Positions 1 through 7,916 of a stretch of DNA of 64,000 nt are shown here, piece by piece. The notes beneath the pieces are model-generated. The model was given only the letters and a program-made list of their open reading frames with translations. It did not search any database and had not been told where the DNA came from. This stretch comes from Streptococcus anginosus (GTDB lineage: Bacteria; Bacillota; Bacilli; Lactobacillales; Streptococcaceae), in NCBI RefSeq assembly GCF_001697145.1, contig NZ_CP012719.1, positions 1,708,501 to 1,772,500 of the forward strand, in the 5' to 3' direction. The translations under genes and the position numbers were made by a program. Each line of letters starts with the position of its first letter. The stretch's first letter is position 1.

Positions 1-401
1 CGGTTGTAAACCGCAACATCACTAAACATCGGTAATTCAGAAAACTCTTGGAAATAATCATAATTCATATTTGTGCTAGGAACTTGACCAACCAAAGCCA
101 AAACCGGAGCATGATCTTCCCGCGCATCGTACAAGCCATTTAAAAGATTGACAGCACCAGGGCCAGCAGATCCAAGAGTTACGCCTATTTTTCCAGTCAA
201 TTTAGCATGAGCTGCAGCTGCAAGAGCTCCAACTTGTTCGTGACGAACTTGAACAAAGTGAATGTTTTCCTTTTCCAGATCCAGCGCATTCATAGTTGAA
301 TTGACAGAACCACCAGGGTAACCGTAAACATTTTCCACACCCCATGCTTCTAATACACGAAGCATAGCAACAGCAGCGGGCACTGTTTTCACATTAGACA
401 T
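1..401 (-). CDS. spxB: Pyruvate oxidase SpxB, N-terminal part (cut by window edge)
   Basis: Pyruvate oxidase converts pyruvate, phosphate and oxygen to acetyl phosphate, CO2 and hydrogen peroxide, using thiamine diphosphate and FAD. Only the first 133 codons lie in the window. The start is the ATG at 401, preceded by GGAGGAT at a normal distance. The visible protein begins MSNVKTVPAAVAMLRVLEAW and has the thiamine-diphosphate-enzyme N-terminal fold signatures: YGYPGGSVNS, the VRHEQVGALAAAAHAKLTGK segment with the catalytic Glu, and GSAGPGAVNLLNGLYDA. The gene continues off the left edge. It stands alone with its own promoter. In oral streptococci it is the main source of peroxide. An acetolactate-synthase-like enzyme is the only realistic alternative, and the GYPGGSVNS segment favours SpxB. 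Confidence 0.93.
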   Translation of the reverse strand, partial: MSNVKTVPAAVAMLRVLEAWGVENVYGYPGGSVNSTMNALDLEKENIHFVQVRHEQVGALAAAAHAKLTGKIGVTLGSAGPGAVNLLNGLYDAREDHAPVLALVGQVPSTNMNYDYFQEFSELPMFSDVAVYN

Positions 402-464
402 AATAATCCTCCATCTCAGAGAATGGAATTGCAATTTCAAAATCTGTTTTTTAGTTACGGTAAT

Positions 465-493
465 ATCATAATACTTTTTGAATTCGTTTACAA
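465..493 (-). promoter_or_regulatory. spxB promoter
   Basis: On the minus strand TTGTAA (493..488) and TATGAT (470..465) are separated by 17 bases, about 64 bases upstream of the spxB start. No clear cre or other operator was recognised in this leader. Confidence 0.55.
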
Positions 494-610
494 AAAATTT
501 GCTCACAGATTTTCACAATCTCAGAAAATATCAAAAAGCTTATACACAACAGCATTTCCTTTTATGCTTTATCTAAGTTTGTGACATAATAAACAATGCT
601 TTTCAAATAT

Positions 611-646
611 AAAAAAACACCTACGGATTCCCAACCGTAGATGTTG
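611..646 (-). terminator. Intrinsic terminator of the VanY/SH3 surface protein gene
   Basis: Minus strand reads ACATCTACGG, an 8-base loop, CCGTAGGTGT, then a run of T. It lies 12 bases past the stop codon of the surface protein gene. Confidence 0.9.
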
Positions 647-657
647 TAAAGTTTGAA

Positions 658-3600
658 TTAAGCAACAGCAATATACCGTCTCTTTCCGCTAAAAGCAATG
701 TAAGAAATCCATGTCGCACCATCTGCATTCAAAACCTTATCATAAGTGACCGATTGCCCGGCATCATAATAAGCCAATTCAGGAGCTGACATTCTAGCTT
801 CTGCTTTGATAGAGGAGCGTTTTGTAAAACGATATACACCTTGAGCAGGGATAGAGGGTGTTTGGGGAGACGGAGTCGTTGGTTTTGACGGGGTTACTGA
901 TGAAGCGTAATCTCCACCTTCAAAGCCATAATATTCCTCTAAACTCAAACCAGAATGGTAAACTTCATCAGCTTCCTTACCGATGTAACGAATATGCCAT
1001 GCTTCTGGCATGTATCCTGTCGAAGCTTCTTTCCCTGGTTGGTAACGGACTACAAAACCGTAGCGATGTGCATTGTTCTTCAACCAATTACTTGCAGCAG
1101 CGTCCTCTAAAAGATTGCCCGCTTTATCCGTTAAATCAAAGACAAGACCTGTTTGGTGCTCACTATAACCCGGACGTGCAGAGTAACGATCCGCAGCAGC
1201 TTGACCATCTTTGTTCACATAATTTTGATACAGAACCTTTTGATAATCATAACTTCTAAATCCGCTGTAAGCATAACCAACATTATAGCCTTGAGCAATC
1301 ATATCATTTCTTAATCGAAGAAAGGCAGCTTTTGCAGTTGGATTTTCACCAGGATTGTAGTTAGCAGCCATCGGATGTTTTTTATTTGCCACTACAATCT
1401 CGTCATATTTTCCTTGGACAAAGTAGTAAGAGCCATTATATTGTACTTCTTTTACACTCGTTTGAGATCCTTCCACCTTAGTCGTAGTACCCGTTACACC
1501 CTGCAAACTACCGTCCGACTGAACATAGTACATGTGTATGTTATATTCACCACGATTATTTTTATGACGGCGGATATCCACACTCAACTTATAACTGCCA
1601 TCATTTTGCTTAGCAGCATCGTACCAGATCACATCATCTTGACCGCCTTGGCTGGACCAAACAGGCAGCTTTACTGTCTTCACACCCTTGGTCGAGCTGA
1701 CATTCGTCACCACCACATCAAAACCTTGCGAAGTCTTGTTTTCAATGTGAATCGTGCCAGTCACCTGAACAGGTTTGGGAGCTTCTTCATTTGTTAAGGT
1801 TGCAATTGGGATATAGCGACGTGTACCACTGTAGCTAACATAACTAATCCATTGATGATGATCTGCGTCCAATACCTTATCATAGCGAATTCTTTCTCCT
1901 CTTGCAAAGGTAAATTCAGTCTTAGCCGTCATTGTGGGACTATTTTTGACTTCAACTTCCTTTTTAAAAGTATAAACTCCTTGAGACGGAATGGATTCTC
2001 TTGCAGAACTTGGTGCCACTACGGTTGTCTTGGTACCGCTAACACCTCTTACTTTGCCATTTGATTCAATGTAGTAAAGGTGAATATTATATTCGCCATA
2101 TTCCCCCTTGTGCTTGTCAACATTGACAGAAACTTTATAATTTCCATCACTTTGCTTAGTGGCATCATACCAAATAATATCGTCTTGACCATCCTTATCT
2201 GTCCAGATAGGAACTTTCACTCTAGAAATTCCATTGCTGTCTGACGCATTTGTAATCAGGACATCAAAGCCTTGAGATGTCTTATTTTGAATGTTAATGG
2301 TGCCAGTCACACTATATTTTGGCTCTTCCACCTTAGTCGTGGTACCCGTTACACCTTGCAAGCTACCATCTGACTGAACGTAATACATGTGAATGTTGTA
2401 TTCGCCTCGATTATTTTTATGGCGACGAATATCCACACTCAACTTGTAGGTGCCGTCTATTTGCTTGGCTGCATCGTACCAGATGATGTCATCTTGACCG
2501 CCTTGACTGGACCAAACAGGCAGCTTCACTGTCTTCACGCCTTTGGTGGAGCTAACATCTGTCACTACCACATCAAAACCTTGCGAAGTCTTATTTTCAA
2601 TGTGAATCGTGCCGGTCACACTATATTTAGGTTCTTCCACCTTAGTCGTGGTACCCGTCACACCTTGCAAGCTGCCGTCTGACTGAACGTAATACATGTG
2701 CACATTATAGTCACCGTAGTTATTCTTATGACGACGAATGTCCACACTCAATTTATAAGTGCCGTCATTTTGTTTAGTGGCATCGTACCAGATGATGTCA
2801 TCTTGACCGCCTTGGCTAGACCAAATAGGCAACTTCACCGTCTTCACACCCTTGGTCGAGTTGACATTCGTCACCACCACATCAAAGCCTTGCGAGGTCT
2901 TATTTTCAATGTGAATCGTACCTGTCACTTGACTTTGAGCTGGTCTTTGAGGTGCTGGCTGAGCTAACTTTGTAACAGCTGCATAACGACGCATTCCACT
3001 ATAAGAAATATAGCTAATCCATTGATAACCATCATTTTCCAGCACTTTATCATAGTTAACGCTATCGCCTCTATTAAAAGTAAATTGTGTCGGAGCTGAC
3101 AATTTGGCTTCATTCTTAACCTCTGTCGTTCCAGAGAAAATATATCTTCCTCTAGAAGGGAAAGTTCCTGTTGAAGAAGGTGTTTGCTTTGCTGGCTGTT
3201 GAGGTTCAGATTGAATCAGCTTGTTAATAGCCGCATAGCGACGAGCTCCACTATAAGAGCGGTAACTTAGCCATTGGTATCCATCTGCAATCAAAACTTG
3301 GTCGTAAAAAACGCGATCCCCCGCATTCACATAAAATTGCAATGCTGCACTTGCTTTTGGTTCATTCTTCACTTCCGTACGTTTCGTATAAGTGTAATAG
3401 CCCTGACTTGGTAAAGAAGGTACACTTTGCGCTACTTTGGATTCTGCCAGACGTGCTTCGTGCGCTGTTTGCGTTTTATCCATCAATTTCGCAACATCAA
3501 TTTCTTCTTTTCCTGCTTCTTTTTCGACAGGACTCTTTTCAATTTTTGCAGTTGTTGAAGGGGTAGCTGTGTCTGTTGTTGCATCAACAGATGAATTTGT

Positions 3601-3963
3601 TGTTTCGTCTTCTGTCTGTGTCGCTGCATCAACAGTCGTTGGTTGAGAAGGTGTCGTCTCTGTAGCTACAGAAACAGCTTTATCCGCTGAAGAACTAGTT
3701 GGCGCAGTTGTTGTTACAGCAGTTTCTTTTTGAGTTGCTGCTGATTGAGAAGACACATCAGTTGATTCAATTGTGTTTTGAGTCTTATTTACTGTGCCAA
3801 CTTGAGCCGCTTCTGGTACTGTTCCAGTCGTGGCTTGTTCATCAGCTAACACGGTTTGACCGCCCATAAAGAGGACACATCCAATCAAAACAGAAGCCGC
3901 ACCGCACGAATATTTACGAATGGAAAAACGTTGTTCTTCGTGATCAAACATTCTTTTTTTCAT
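658..3963 (-). CDS. Secreted surface protein with SH3_5, GBS Bsp-like repeats and a VanY-type D,D-carboxypeptidase domain
   Basis: This 1101-residue protein starts at the ATG at 3963. A GTG three bases upstream is also in frame but is too close to the AGGA ribosome site. Order of parts: YSIRK-type signal peptide (FSIRKYSCGAASVLIG, cleavage near VLADEQ), a Thr/Ser/Ala-rich stalk to about residue 180, SH3_5 domains near 185-250 and 270-335, three GBS Bsp-like repeats (345-645), a third SH3_5 (655-720), a fourth Bsp repeat (730-825), a VanY peptidase (about 835-1010), and a terminal SH3_5. The peptidase keeps the zinc motif SEHQTGLVFD and the PEAWHIRYIG segment, so it is probably an active D,D- or L,D-carboxypeptidase on peptidoglycan stems. 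There is no LPXTG anchor, so wall attachment is presumably through the SH3 domains. The Bsp repeats are nearly identical at DNA level. It is the last gene of the putative pheromone locus. Confidence 0.9.
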   Translation of the reverse strand: MKKRMFDHEEQRFSIRKYSCGAASVLIGCVLFMGGQTVLADEQATTGTVPEAAQVGTVNKTQNTIESTDVSSQSAATQKETAVTTTAPTSSSADKAVSVATETTPSQPTTVDAATQTEDETTNSSVDATTDTATPSTTAKIEKSPVEKEAGKEEIDVAKLMDKTQTAHEARLAESKVAQSVPSLPSQGYYTYTKRTEVKNEPKASAALQFYVNAGDRVFYDQVLIADGYQWLSYRSYSGARRYAAINKLIQSEPQQPAKQTPSSTGTFPSRGRYIFSGTTEVKNEAKLSAPTQFTFNRGDSVNYDKVLENDGYQWISYISYSGMRRYAAVTKLAQPAPQRPAQSQVTGTIHIENKTSQGFDVVVTNVNSTKGVKTVKLPIWSSQGGQDDIIWYDATKQNDGTYKLSVDIRRHKNNYGDYNVHMYYVQSDGSLQGVTGTTTKVEEPKYSVTGTIHIENKTSQGFDVVVTDVSSTKGVKTVKLPVWSSQGGQDDIIWYDAAKQIDGTYKLSVDIRRHKNNRGEYNIHMYYVQSDGSLQGVTGTTTKVEEPKYSVTGTINIQNKTSQGFDVLITNASDSNGISRVKVPIWTDKDGQDDIIWYDATKQSDGNYKVSVNVDKHKGEYGEYNIHLYYIESNGKVRGVSGTKTTVVAPSSARESIPSQGVYTFKKEVEVKNSPTMTAKTEFTFARGERIRYDKVLDADHHQWISYVSYSGTRRYIPIATLTNEEAPKPVQVTGTIHIENKTSQGFDVVVTNVSSTKGVKTVKLPVWSSQGGQDDVIWYDAAKQNDGSYKLSVDIRRHKNNRGEYNIHMYYVQSDGSLQGVTGTTTKVEGSQTSVKEVQYNGSYYFVQGKYDEIVVANKKHPMAANYNPGENPTAKAAFLRLRNDMIAQGYNVGYAYSGFRSYDYQKVLYQNYVNKDGQAAADRYSARPGYSEHQTGLVFDLTDKAGNLLEDAAASNWLKNNAHRYGFVVRYQPGKEASTGYMPEAWHIRYIGKEADEVYHSGLSLEEYYGFEGGDYASSVTPSKPTTPSPQTPSIPAQGVYRFTKRSSIKAEARMSAPELAYYDAGQSVTYDKVLNADGATWISYIAFSGKRRYIAVA

Positions 3964-3997
3964 CACTTGTCCTACTTTCTAATTTATGTTTATCATC

Positions 3998-4099
3998 TTA
4001 ATTTCTATAAAAGGTATGTGCATTGGCATTTTCATCTTGCCCAATCAAAATACGATCTGTATTAGAGACATTTCCTGTAATAGGATCAGCTATGCCTGC
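3998..4099 (-). pseudogene. C-terminal remnant of an unidentified gene in the leader of the surface protein gene
   Basis: Downstream of the duplicated promoter module, the minus strand has an open frame of about 34 codons. It reads PAGIADPITGNVSNTDRILI and continues to a stop at 3998..4000, but has no start codon. It looks like protein sequence (acidic and polar, with no AT-biased codons) rather than a random frame. I read it as the tail of a lost gene onto which the promoter module was joined. The source protein is not recognised. Confidence 0.4.
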
Positions 4100-4184
4100 A
4101 GGAATCCTTAAATTCCAAAATCATTATACAACTTTGTTTTGTAAAAATTAACACATTTTATAAATGTTTGTAATTTATTTGTAA
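4099..4184 (-). repeat. 86-bp duplicated promoter module, copy 1
   Basis: This segment is repeated at 4771..4856 in the same orientation with only a few differences. On the minus strand it contains, in order, two TTACAAA-like motifs, the palindrome ACATTT-ATA-AAATGT (4167..4153), a 24-base gap and a perfect TATAAT (4128..4123). It lies about 136 bases upstream of the surface protein start, so the predicted transcript has a leader of roughly 150 bases. No good -35 box is present, which suits an activator-dependent promoter. Confidence 0.75.
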
Positions 4185-4221
4185 TATTTCTCTTGTCCAA
4201 GAAAAAAGGTTAACAATATCT

Positions 4222-4752
4222 TTAATGTTTTACATCTGAATAGGCTATGTAGTAACGCTTAGACTCTGTTCCATTAGAAACTACAAAACTATACCAATTT
4301 TCACCGTTTTCAAAAACATACTGATCCCAATCAACATTTCCTTTAGGATAAGTATAAGCAACTTCGCTTGATTTATCTGGTGAAGCATAAACTGGCGTGT
4401 CTTGGTACAGTTCAAGAGTTCCAGAGGTCACTTGAGTACCTCCTCCTTGAGATTGAACAATTGAAGAAGTCGAAGATTGCTGACTACTTGCACTATTTTG
4501 GCTATTTGAATTACTAATCTCTGATGATTGAGCATTTGTAACCGAATTGTCTTGCTCTTTATCAGTTGTTTTATTATCATTAGTAGACGTTTTGTTATTT
4601 TGAGAAGCTTTTGTCTTTTTAGAGCTACTACTTTTTGTTGTTTTTACTGAATGTCCATTTGTCCCACTTTTGACTTCGTTTTTATGACAAGCACCAAGTA
4701 AGAGCATAGAGCACAACATGGTTACACTTGCTAATTTATATGAATTTTTCAT
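4222..4752 (-). CDS. SH3_5-domain lipoprotein
   Basis: This is a 176-residue lipoprotein. The signal peptide ends in the lipobox LLLGAC (Cys at residue 22). A long Ser/Thr/Asn/Lys/Gln-rich linker (about 25-108) leads to one SH3_5-like domain at the C-terminus (TLELYQDTPVYASPDKSSEV onward to YYIAYSDVKH). That domain is of the same kind as those of the neighbouring surface protein, so both products probably sit at the cell wall, this one tethered to the membrane. The start at 4752 follows AAGAAGGGA. Transcription should come from the second copy of the duplicated promoter module, whose end lies 19 bases upstream. The coincidence of shared promoter and shared domain argues that the two genes are co-regulated. 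The exact role is unknown. Confidence 0.85.
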   Translation of the reverse strand: MKNSYKLASVTMLCSMLLLGACHKNEVKSGTNGHSVKTTKSSSSKKTKASQNNKTSTNDNKTTDKEQDNSVTNAQSSEISNSNSQNSASSQQSSTSSIVQSQGGGTQVTSGTLELYQDTPVYASPDKSSEVAYTYPKGNVDWDQYVFENGENWYSFVVSNGTESKRYYIAYSDVKH

Positions 4753-4770
4753 TGTATTTCCCTTCTTTTT

Positions 4771-4856
4771 CAGGAATCCTTAAATTCCAAAATCATTATA
4801 CAACTTTGTTTTGTAAAAATCAACATATTTTAGAAATATTTGTAATTTATTTGTAA
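4771..4856 (-). repeat. 86-bp duplicated promoter module, copy 2
   Basis: Second copy of the module at 4099..4184. The palindrome here is ATATTT-CTA-AAATAT (4839..4825), and TATAAT is at 4800..4795, again 24 bases away. Relative to copy 1, the second base of each arm has changed in a compensating way (C/G to T/A), so the dyad is preserved although the sequence is not. Confidence 0.75.
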
Positions 4857-4870
4857 CAATTACCTTGTTC

Positions 4871-4924
4871 TCATATTCCTGATAGGAACAACAAAATTTT
4901 GATAACATTTTTTATGTTTTTCAC
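4871..4924 (-). CDS. Short hydrophobic peptide gene, putative pheromone precursor
   Basis: GTG at 4924 opens a 17-codon frame encoding MKNIKNVIKILLFLSGI, ending TGA at 4871. It is preceded by AAAGGAG, 10 bases from the GTG, and by a promoter with TTGAAA, a 17-base spacer and TATAAT. The product has a Lys/Asn N-terminus and a hydrophobic C-terminus. That is the shape of streptococcal SHP, XIP and PapR-type precursors, which are exported, trimmed and re-imported to bind an RRNPP regulator. The PlcR-like regulator gene lies immediately upstream on the same strand, as in comRS. The active peptide would probably be the last 7-9 residues, but this is inference. Alternatively it is a leader peptide of the downstream lipoprotein gene. 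Confidence 0.62.
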   Translation of the reverse strand: MKNIKNVIKILLFLSGI

Positions 4925-4951
4925 AGAATTAAATCTCCTTTCTAGGTACAC

Positions 4952-4997
4952 ATTATATACCTTTGAATAAACTATTTCAATAGATTTTTATAAAAAT
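4952..4997 (-). promoter_or_regulatory. Peptide gene promoter with upstream palindrome
   Basis: On the minus strand, the palindrome ATTTTTATAAAAAT (4997..4984) is followed three bases later by TTGAAA (4980..4975), a 17-base spacer and TATAAT (4957..4952). The core TTTATAAAA is identical to the centre of the palindrome in promoter-module copy 1. Its distance to the -10 box differs by one base (25 versus 24). This is the position expected for a class II activator. Confidence 0.65.
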
Positions 4998-5081
4998 AGT
5001 TATTTTTTTTGTAATTATGACTATAATTATCTCACATGTTTGGATATATTCACTTAGTTTTAAGGTAGCAGTTCAAAAAAT

Positions 5082-5137
5082 AAAACACGAATAAAATTAG
5101 CCCCATAATCAACTGGACATAAGATTATTCGTGTTTT
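5082..5137 (-). terminator. Large-loop inverted repeat after the regulator gene
   Basis: The 13-base arms AAAACACGAATAA and TTATTCGTGTTTT flank a 30-base loop, followed on the minus strand by ATTTTTTG. It begins 18 bases after the regulator stop and probably ends that transcript before the peptide gene. The loop is long for an intrinsic terminator, so an operator role cannot be excluded. Confidence 0.5.
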
Positions 5138-5155
5138 CTAAAATTTATCTTTAAC

Positions 5156-6028
5156 TTACACTTTTTGAAAATTATCACGAAGATACTTTTCAAGCGTCAA
5201 CGCCATTTTTTCATTACCGCTTAGTTTATATAATACTTGTGAAAGCGTAAAATAGTGTTTTACAATACTTTGGCTAGAAAAATCCTCGCTAATATTTGCT
5301 AATATACAGTATAAATCTGCTAATAAATAACTACAACTGTATTCATTACATTTTTCAATAACATCAAGCGTTTCCTCTATTCCCTTTTCAATCTGAGAGC
5401 TTTTCCAAAGATAGCGACAAAAATTATATCTAATTTTAATATAAATTTTCAACTCTATTATATGAGTAAAGTCAATACTTTGAAGTTTAGGTAGTACTGC
5501 TTGATAACATTTTTCAAATTCATCATTATTTTTTTCTTCTAAAAAGAAATTAAGCAAGGTATTAGAGATACGAAGGTACATTAACTCATCTTTATTTAAT
5601 CGCACAAGCATTTGTTCTAATTTTTTAATAGCCTCTTCTCTTTTATTATCACAATGAAATGAAACAATTGCCCCTATCCATTCAAGATAATTTTGGTCTG
5701 ATAGTGGCAATCTATGTTGTTTATCAATTTCTAAACTGTATAAATATTTTAATGAATCATACTCACGCTTTACTAGAAAGGATTCTACCAGCTCTTTGAA
5801 TTGTACCAACTTAGATGTCTCATCAAGTACACTATCATCAAAAAAATAATTCATTGTTACATTCATTTTTTTCGATAATGAATATAAAAGATCCGAACCA
5901 GGCATATACTTGCCTTTTTCCATTCTACTAATCTGACCTTGCTCACATACCCCTTCGGCTAATTCTTTTTGGGATAACCCTAATTCCAATCGTTTACTTT
6001 TTAATCTTGTAGCTAATAATATACTCAT
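5156..6028 (-). CDS. PlcR-like XRE/TPR transcriptional regulator (RRNPP type)
   Basis: This 290-residue protein has an N-terminal XRE helix-turn-helix (about residues 6-60: LSQKELAEGVCEQGQISRME, then KGKYMPG). The rest is a helical, TPR-like region with regularly spaced aromatic and Leu residues. Length and architecture match the peptide-binding RRNPP regulators, with PlcR the closest by the helix-turn-helix motif and Rgg/ComR as cousins. The start at 6028 follows GAAGGA at five bases. A 17-codon hydrophobic peptide gene, a lipoprotein gene and a surface protein gene follow on the same strand. I infer that the regulator binds the re-imported peptide and then the palindromes at those promoters. 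Its own promoter has TATAAT at 6066..6061 and a poor -35. Confidence 0.85.
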   Translation of the reverse strand: MSILLATRLKSKRLELGLSQKELAEGVCEQGQISRMEKGKYMPGSDLLYSLSKKMNVTMNYFFDDSVLDETSKLVQFKELVESFLVKREYDSLKYLYSLEIDKQHRLPLSDQNYLEWIGAIVSFHCDNKREEAIKKLEQMLVRLNKDELMYLRISNTLLNFFLEEKNNDEFEKCYQAVLPKLQSIDFTHIIELKIYIKIRYNFCRYLWKSSQIEKGIEETLDVIEKCNEYSCSYLLADLYCILANISEDFSSQSIVKHYFTLSQVLYKLSGNEKMALTLEKYLRDNFQKV

Positions 6029-6175
6029 ACTATTCCTTCAACAGTTTATAATTATTTTTCATTATATCATATGAGTTAAAATATATAAAATTAAATTTTT
6101 ATGATAATAATAATTTTTTGGTATTATATCTATTGAAACGAGTTCAAAATTGCCAATCTATAGTTGACTCAAAGA

Positions 6176-6808
6176 TTACAACTGTTCTGCTATTCGCTCT
6201 GCCAGCACTTGATAGCCTGCGACCGTCAAATGCAGCCCGTCGGTGGTAAATGATTCTTTTAATTGTCCTGCTTCATCTAGCAGATTGTCATAGATATTCA
6301 AAAAGGTCACATTCATATAAGCAGAAGCTAACTCTTGATAAGCATGATTGAGGGCTTGAATTTTTTGATTACTTCTCCGATGAACGCGCTTTTTGTAAGT
6401 AGCAGTTTCATTGACTGGTAGGACAGATAAAAGACAAACTTCTGCAAGAGGATAATTCCTAGCAATCGTTTGGATGATGCTTTCCACATTTTTTACTGTT
6501 TCCTGCTGCGGGATTTCCTTGCCAATATCATTGGTACCGATAAGGAGAAAGACCTTATCAACTGCCTGCCCAAATAAAAGAGGTTCTAAATGCTCTAGCA
6601 ACAAATCGGATCGATACCCTCGAATTCCACGGTTTATTAGTGTTTTTGATGTTTTTAATAACTCATGCAATGGAAAATATTCAACAATGGAATCTCCCAG
6701 AAAAAGTACATCAGGGTCTTCAAGGGATATACGATTCAAATCTTGGTACTTTTGTCTGACCTGCTCTTGCTCATTCAAAAGCCATTCATCTAATAATTGG
6801 ACAGCCAT
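6176..6808 (-). CDS. SGNH/GDSL-family hydrolase
   Basis: This 210-residue protein has the SGNH blocks: block I VLFLGDSIVEY with the nucleophile Ser, block III IGTNDIG, and block V TTDGLHLTVAGYQ carrying the catalytic Asp-His pair. Members cleave acyl or carbohydrate esters such as acetyl groups on sugars or lysophospholipids, and the substrate cannot be told here. There is no signal peptide, so it is cytoplasmic. Its start codon overlaps the stop of the upstream HAD phosphatase gene by one base (TAATG), so the two are translationally coupled. Confidence 0.88.
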   Translation of the reverse strand: MAVQLLDEWLLNEQEQVRQKYQDLNRISLEDPDVLFLGDSIVEYFPLHELLKTSKTLINRGIRGYRSDLLLEHLEPLLFGQAVDKVFLLIGTNDIGKEIPQQETVKNVESIIQTIARNYPLAEVCLLSVLPVNETATYKKRVHRRSNQKIQALNHAYQELASAYMNVTFLNIYDNLLDEAGQLKESFTTDGLHLTVAGYQVLAERIAEQL

Positions 6809-7638
6809 TAACTCTCTCCTTTGCTCAAATAGCTCTCTAATACTGTCAGGACACCCGCCTCTGTATTTGCTGGTGCAAGGTGATTGGCAACTGCCTTGGT
6901 TTTAGGATCTGCATTCTCCATAGCATAGGAAATCCCTGCTAATTGCAGCATTTCAATGTCATTTTCACTATCTCCAAAGGCCATGATTTCCTGCTCTTGA
7001 ATTTCCCATTTTTGCATCAATTGCTCTAACCCCCAAGCTTTATGGATTCCTTTTTGCAAAATGTCAATCGCTCCATAGCCGCTTGTGACTGCGTTTAATG
7101 TGTCTGCAAAATCCTGATTGAGCTGTCGAGTAGCCTGAACTGCTACTTGCTCGTTTACCACCATGCTCATTTTCAGAACTTGTGGGAAATCGTCTGGACG
7201 CAATGTTTCAACAAAGTTTATCTTTCGGTAAAATTCTTGCGCCATTTCTGCTGTCATGACTTTTTCAATCATAGGGAAAACCGTCCCCGTTTTGACAAAG
7301 GCACCATTTTCAGCTGTGACGACGAGGTGCACATCACGTTCTCTCCCTTCAAAGTAAGACAAGACTTGTGCAACTAAGTCTTGAGACCAACATGTACCCA
7401 GCAGTACCTCGTTTTTATCAAAAATCCGCGCACCATTTGCAGCAATCAGGGTCACGCGCTCCAGCAAATCCCCAAATAGCAAGCGCATTCGGTGAATTTC
7501 ATTGCCCGTTGCCACTACAAACCGAATCTCCCGCTTGTCCAGCTCATCCAATATATTTTTCAACCGACCTCGATCGAATTCCCCTTTTTCATCTAAGAGC
7601 GTTCCGTCCATATCGGTCACAACCATCTTAATTGTCAT
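6808..7638 (-). CDS. Cof-type HAD-superfamily phosphatase
   Basis: This protein of about 276 residues contains the HAD motif I DMDGTLLDE, motif II with VVATGNE, and the C-terminal metal-binding GDSENDIEML typical of the Cof/YidA class IIB subfamily. Such enzymes dephosphorylate sugar phosphates or flavin phosphates in the cytoplasm. The ATG at 7638 is preferred because AAAGGTG lies five bases upstream. An in-frame ATG at 7659 has no good ribosome site. It forms a two-gene unit with the SGNH hydrolase downstream. The specific substrate is unknown. Confidence 0.87.
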   Translation of the reverse strand: MTIKMVVTDMDGTLLDEKGEFDRGRLKNILDELDKREIRFVVATGNEIHRMRLLFGDLLERVTLIAANGARIFDKNEVLLGTCWSQDLVAQVLSYFEGRERDVHLVVTAENGAFVKTGTVFPMIEKVMTAEMAQEFYRKINFVETLRPDDFPQVLKMSMVVNEQVAVQATRQLNQDFADTLNAVTSGYGAIDILQKGIHKAWGLEQLMQKWEIQEQEIMAFGDSENDIEMLQLAGISYAMENADPKTKAVANHLAPANTEAGVLTVLESYLSKGES

Positions 7639-7899
7639 GTTATCACCTTTAACAATCATTCATTTCAAATTCAAATCCCATCGTTCATTTATTTCATGAC
7701 GTACAACTATCCTTTTACCATTTCTGTAATTCCGCTTGGATAATGCAGGACAGGATTGGCTATATTTACATCCTATTCAAAAGGATTATAGCACATTTAA
7801 AAAATAGCAAAATAGCAAACAAAGTTTTTTCTTTTATTTTACCAAAAAAGAGGGGTGAAGAGGAAACAATTGTAGTCAAGCAAAGATTGGTCTTTCAGA

Positions 7900-7916
7900 T
7901 ATAGTTTTAAGCTATA
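7900..7916 (+). promoter_or_regulatory. Met-box (MtaR/MetR-type operator)
   Basis: TATAGTTTTAAGCTATA matches the streptococcal MET-box consensus (TATAGTTTNAAACTATA) at all but one defined position. It lies 85 bases upstream of the MetE-like gene. A LysR-family methionine regulator encoded elsewhere would bind here. The rest of the 7660-8000 gap is AT-rich and shows nothing else I can assign. Confidence 0.75.

Noticed and set aside
858-3646. Several plus-strand frames opposite the surface protein gene
   Set aside because: They repeat only because the Bsp and SH3 repeats do, and lack ribosome sites. They are mirror frames of a well-supported gene.
5041-5155. Search for a second small peptide gene directly after the regulator
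   Set aside because: The only ATG-led frames there are 2-4 codons long and sit in the large-loop inverted repeat. The 4871..4924 frame is the only credible candidate.
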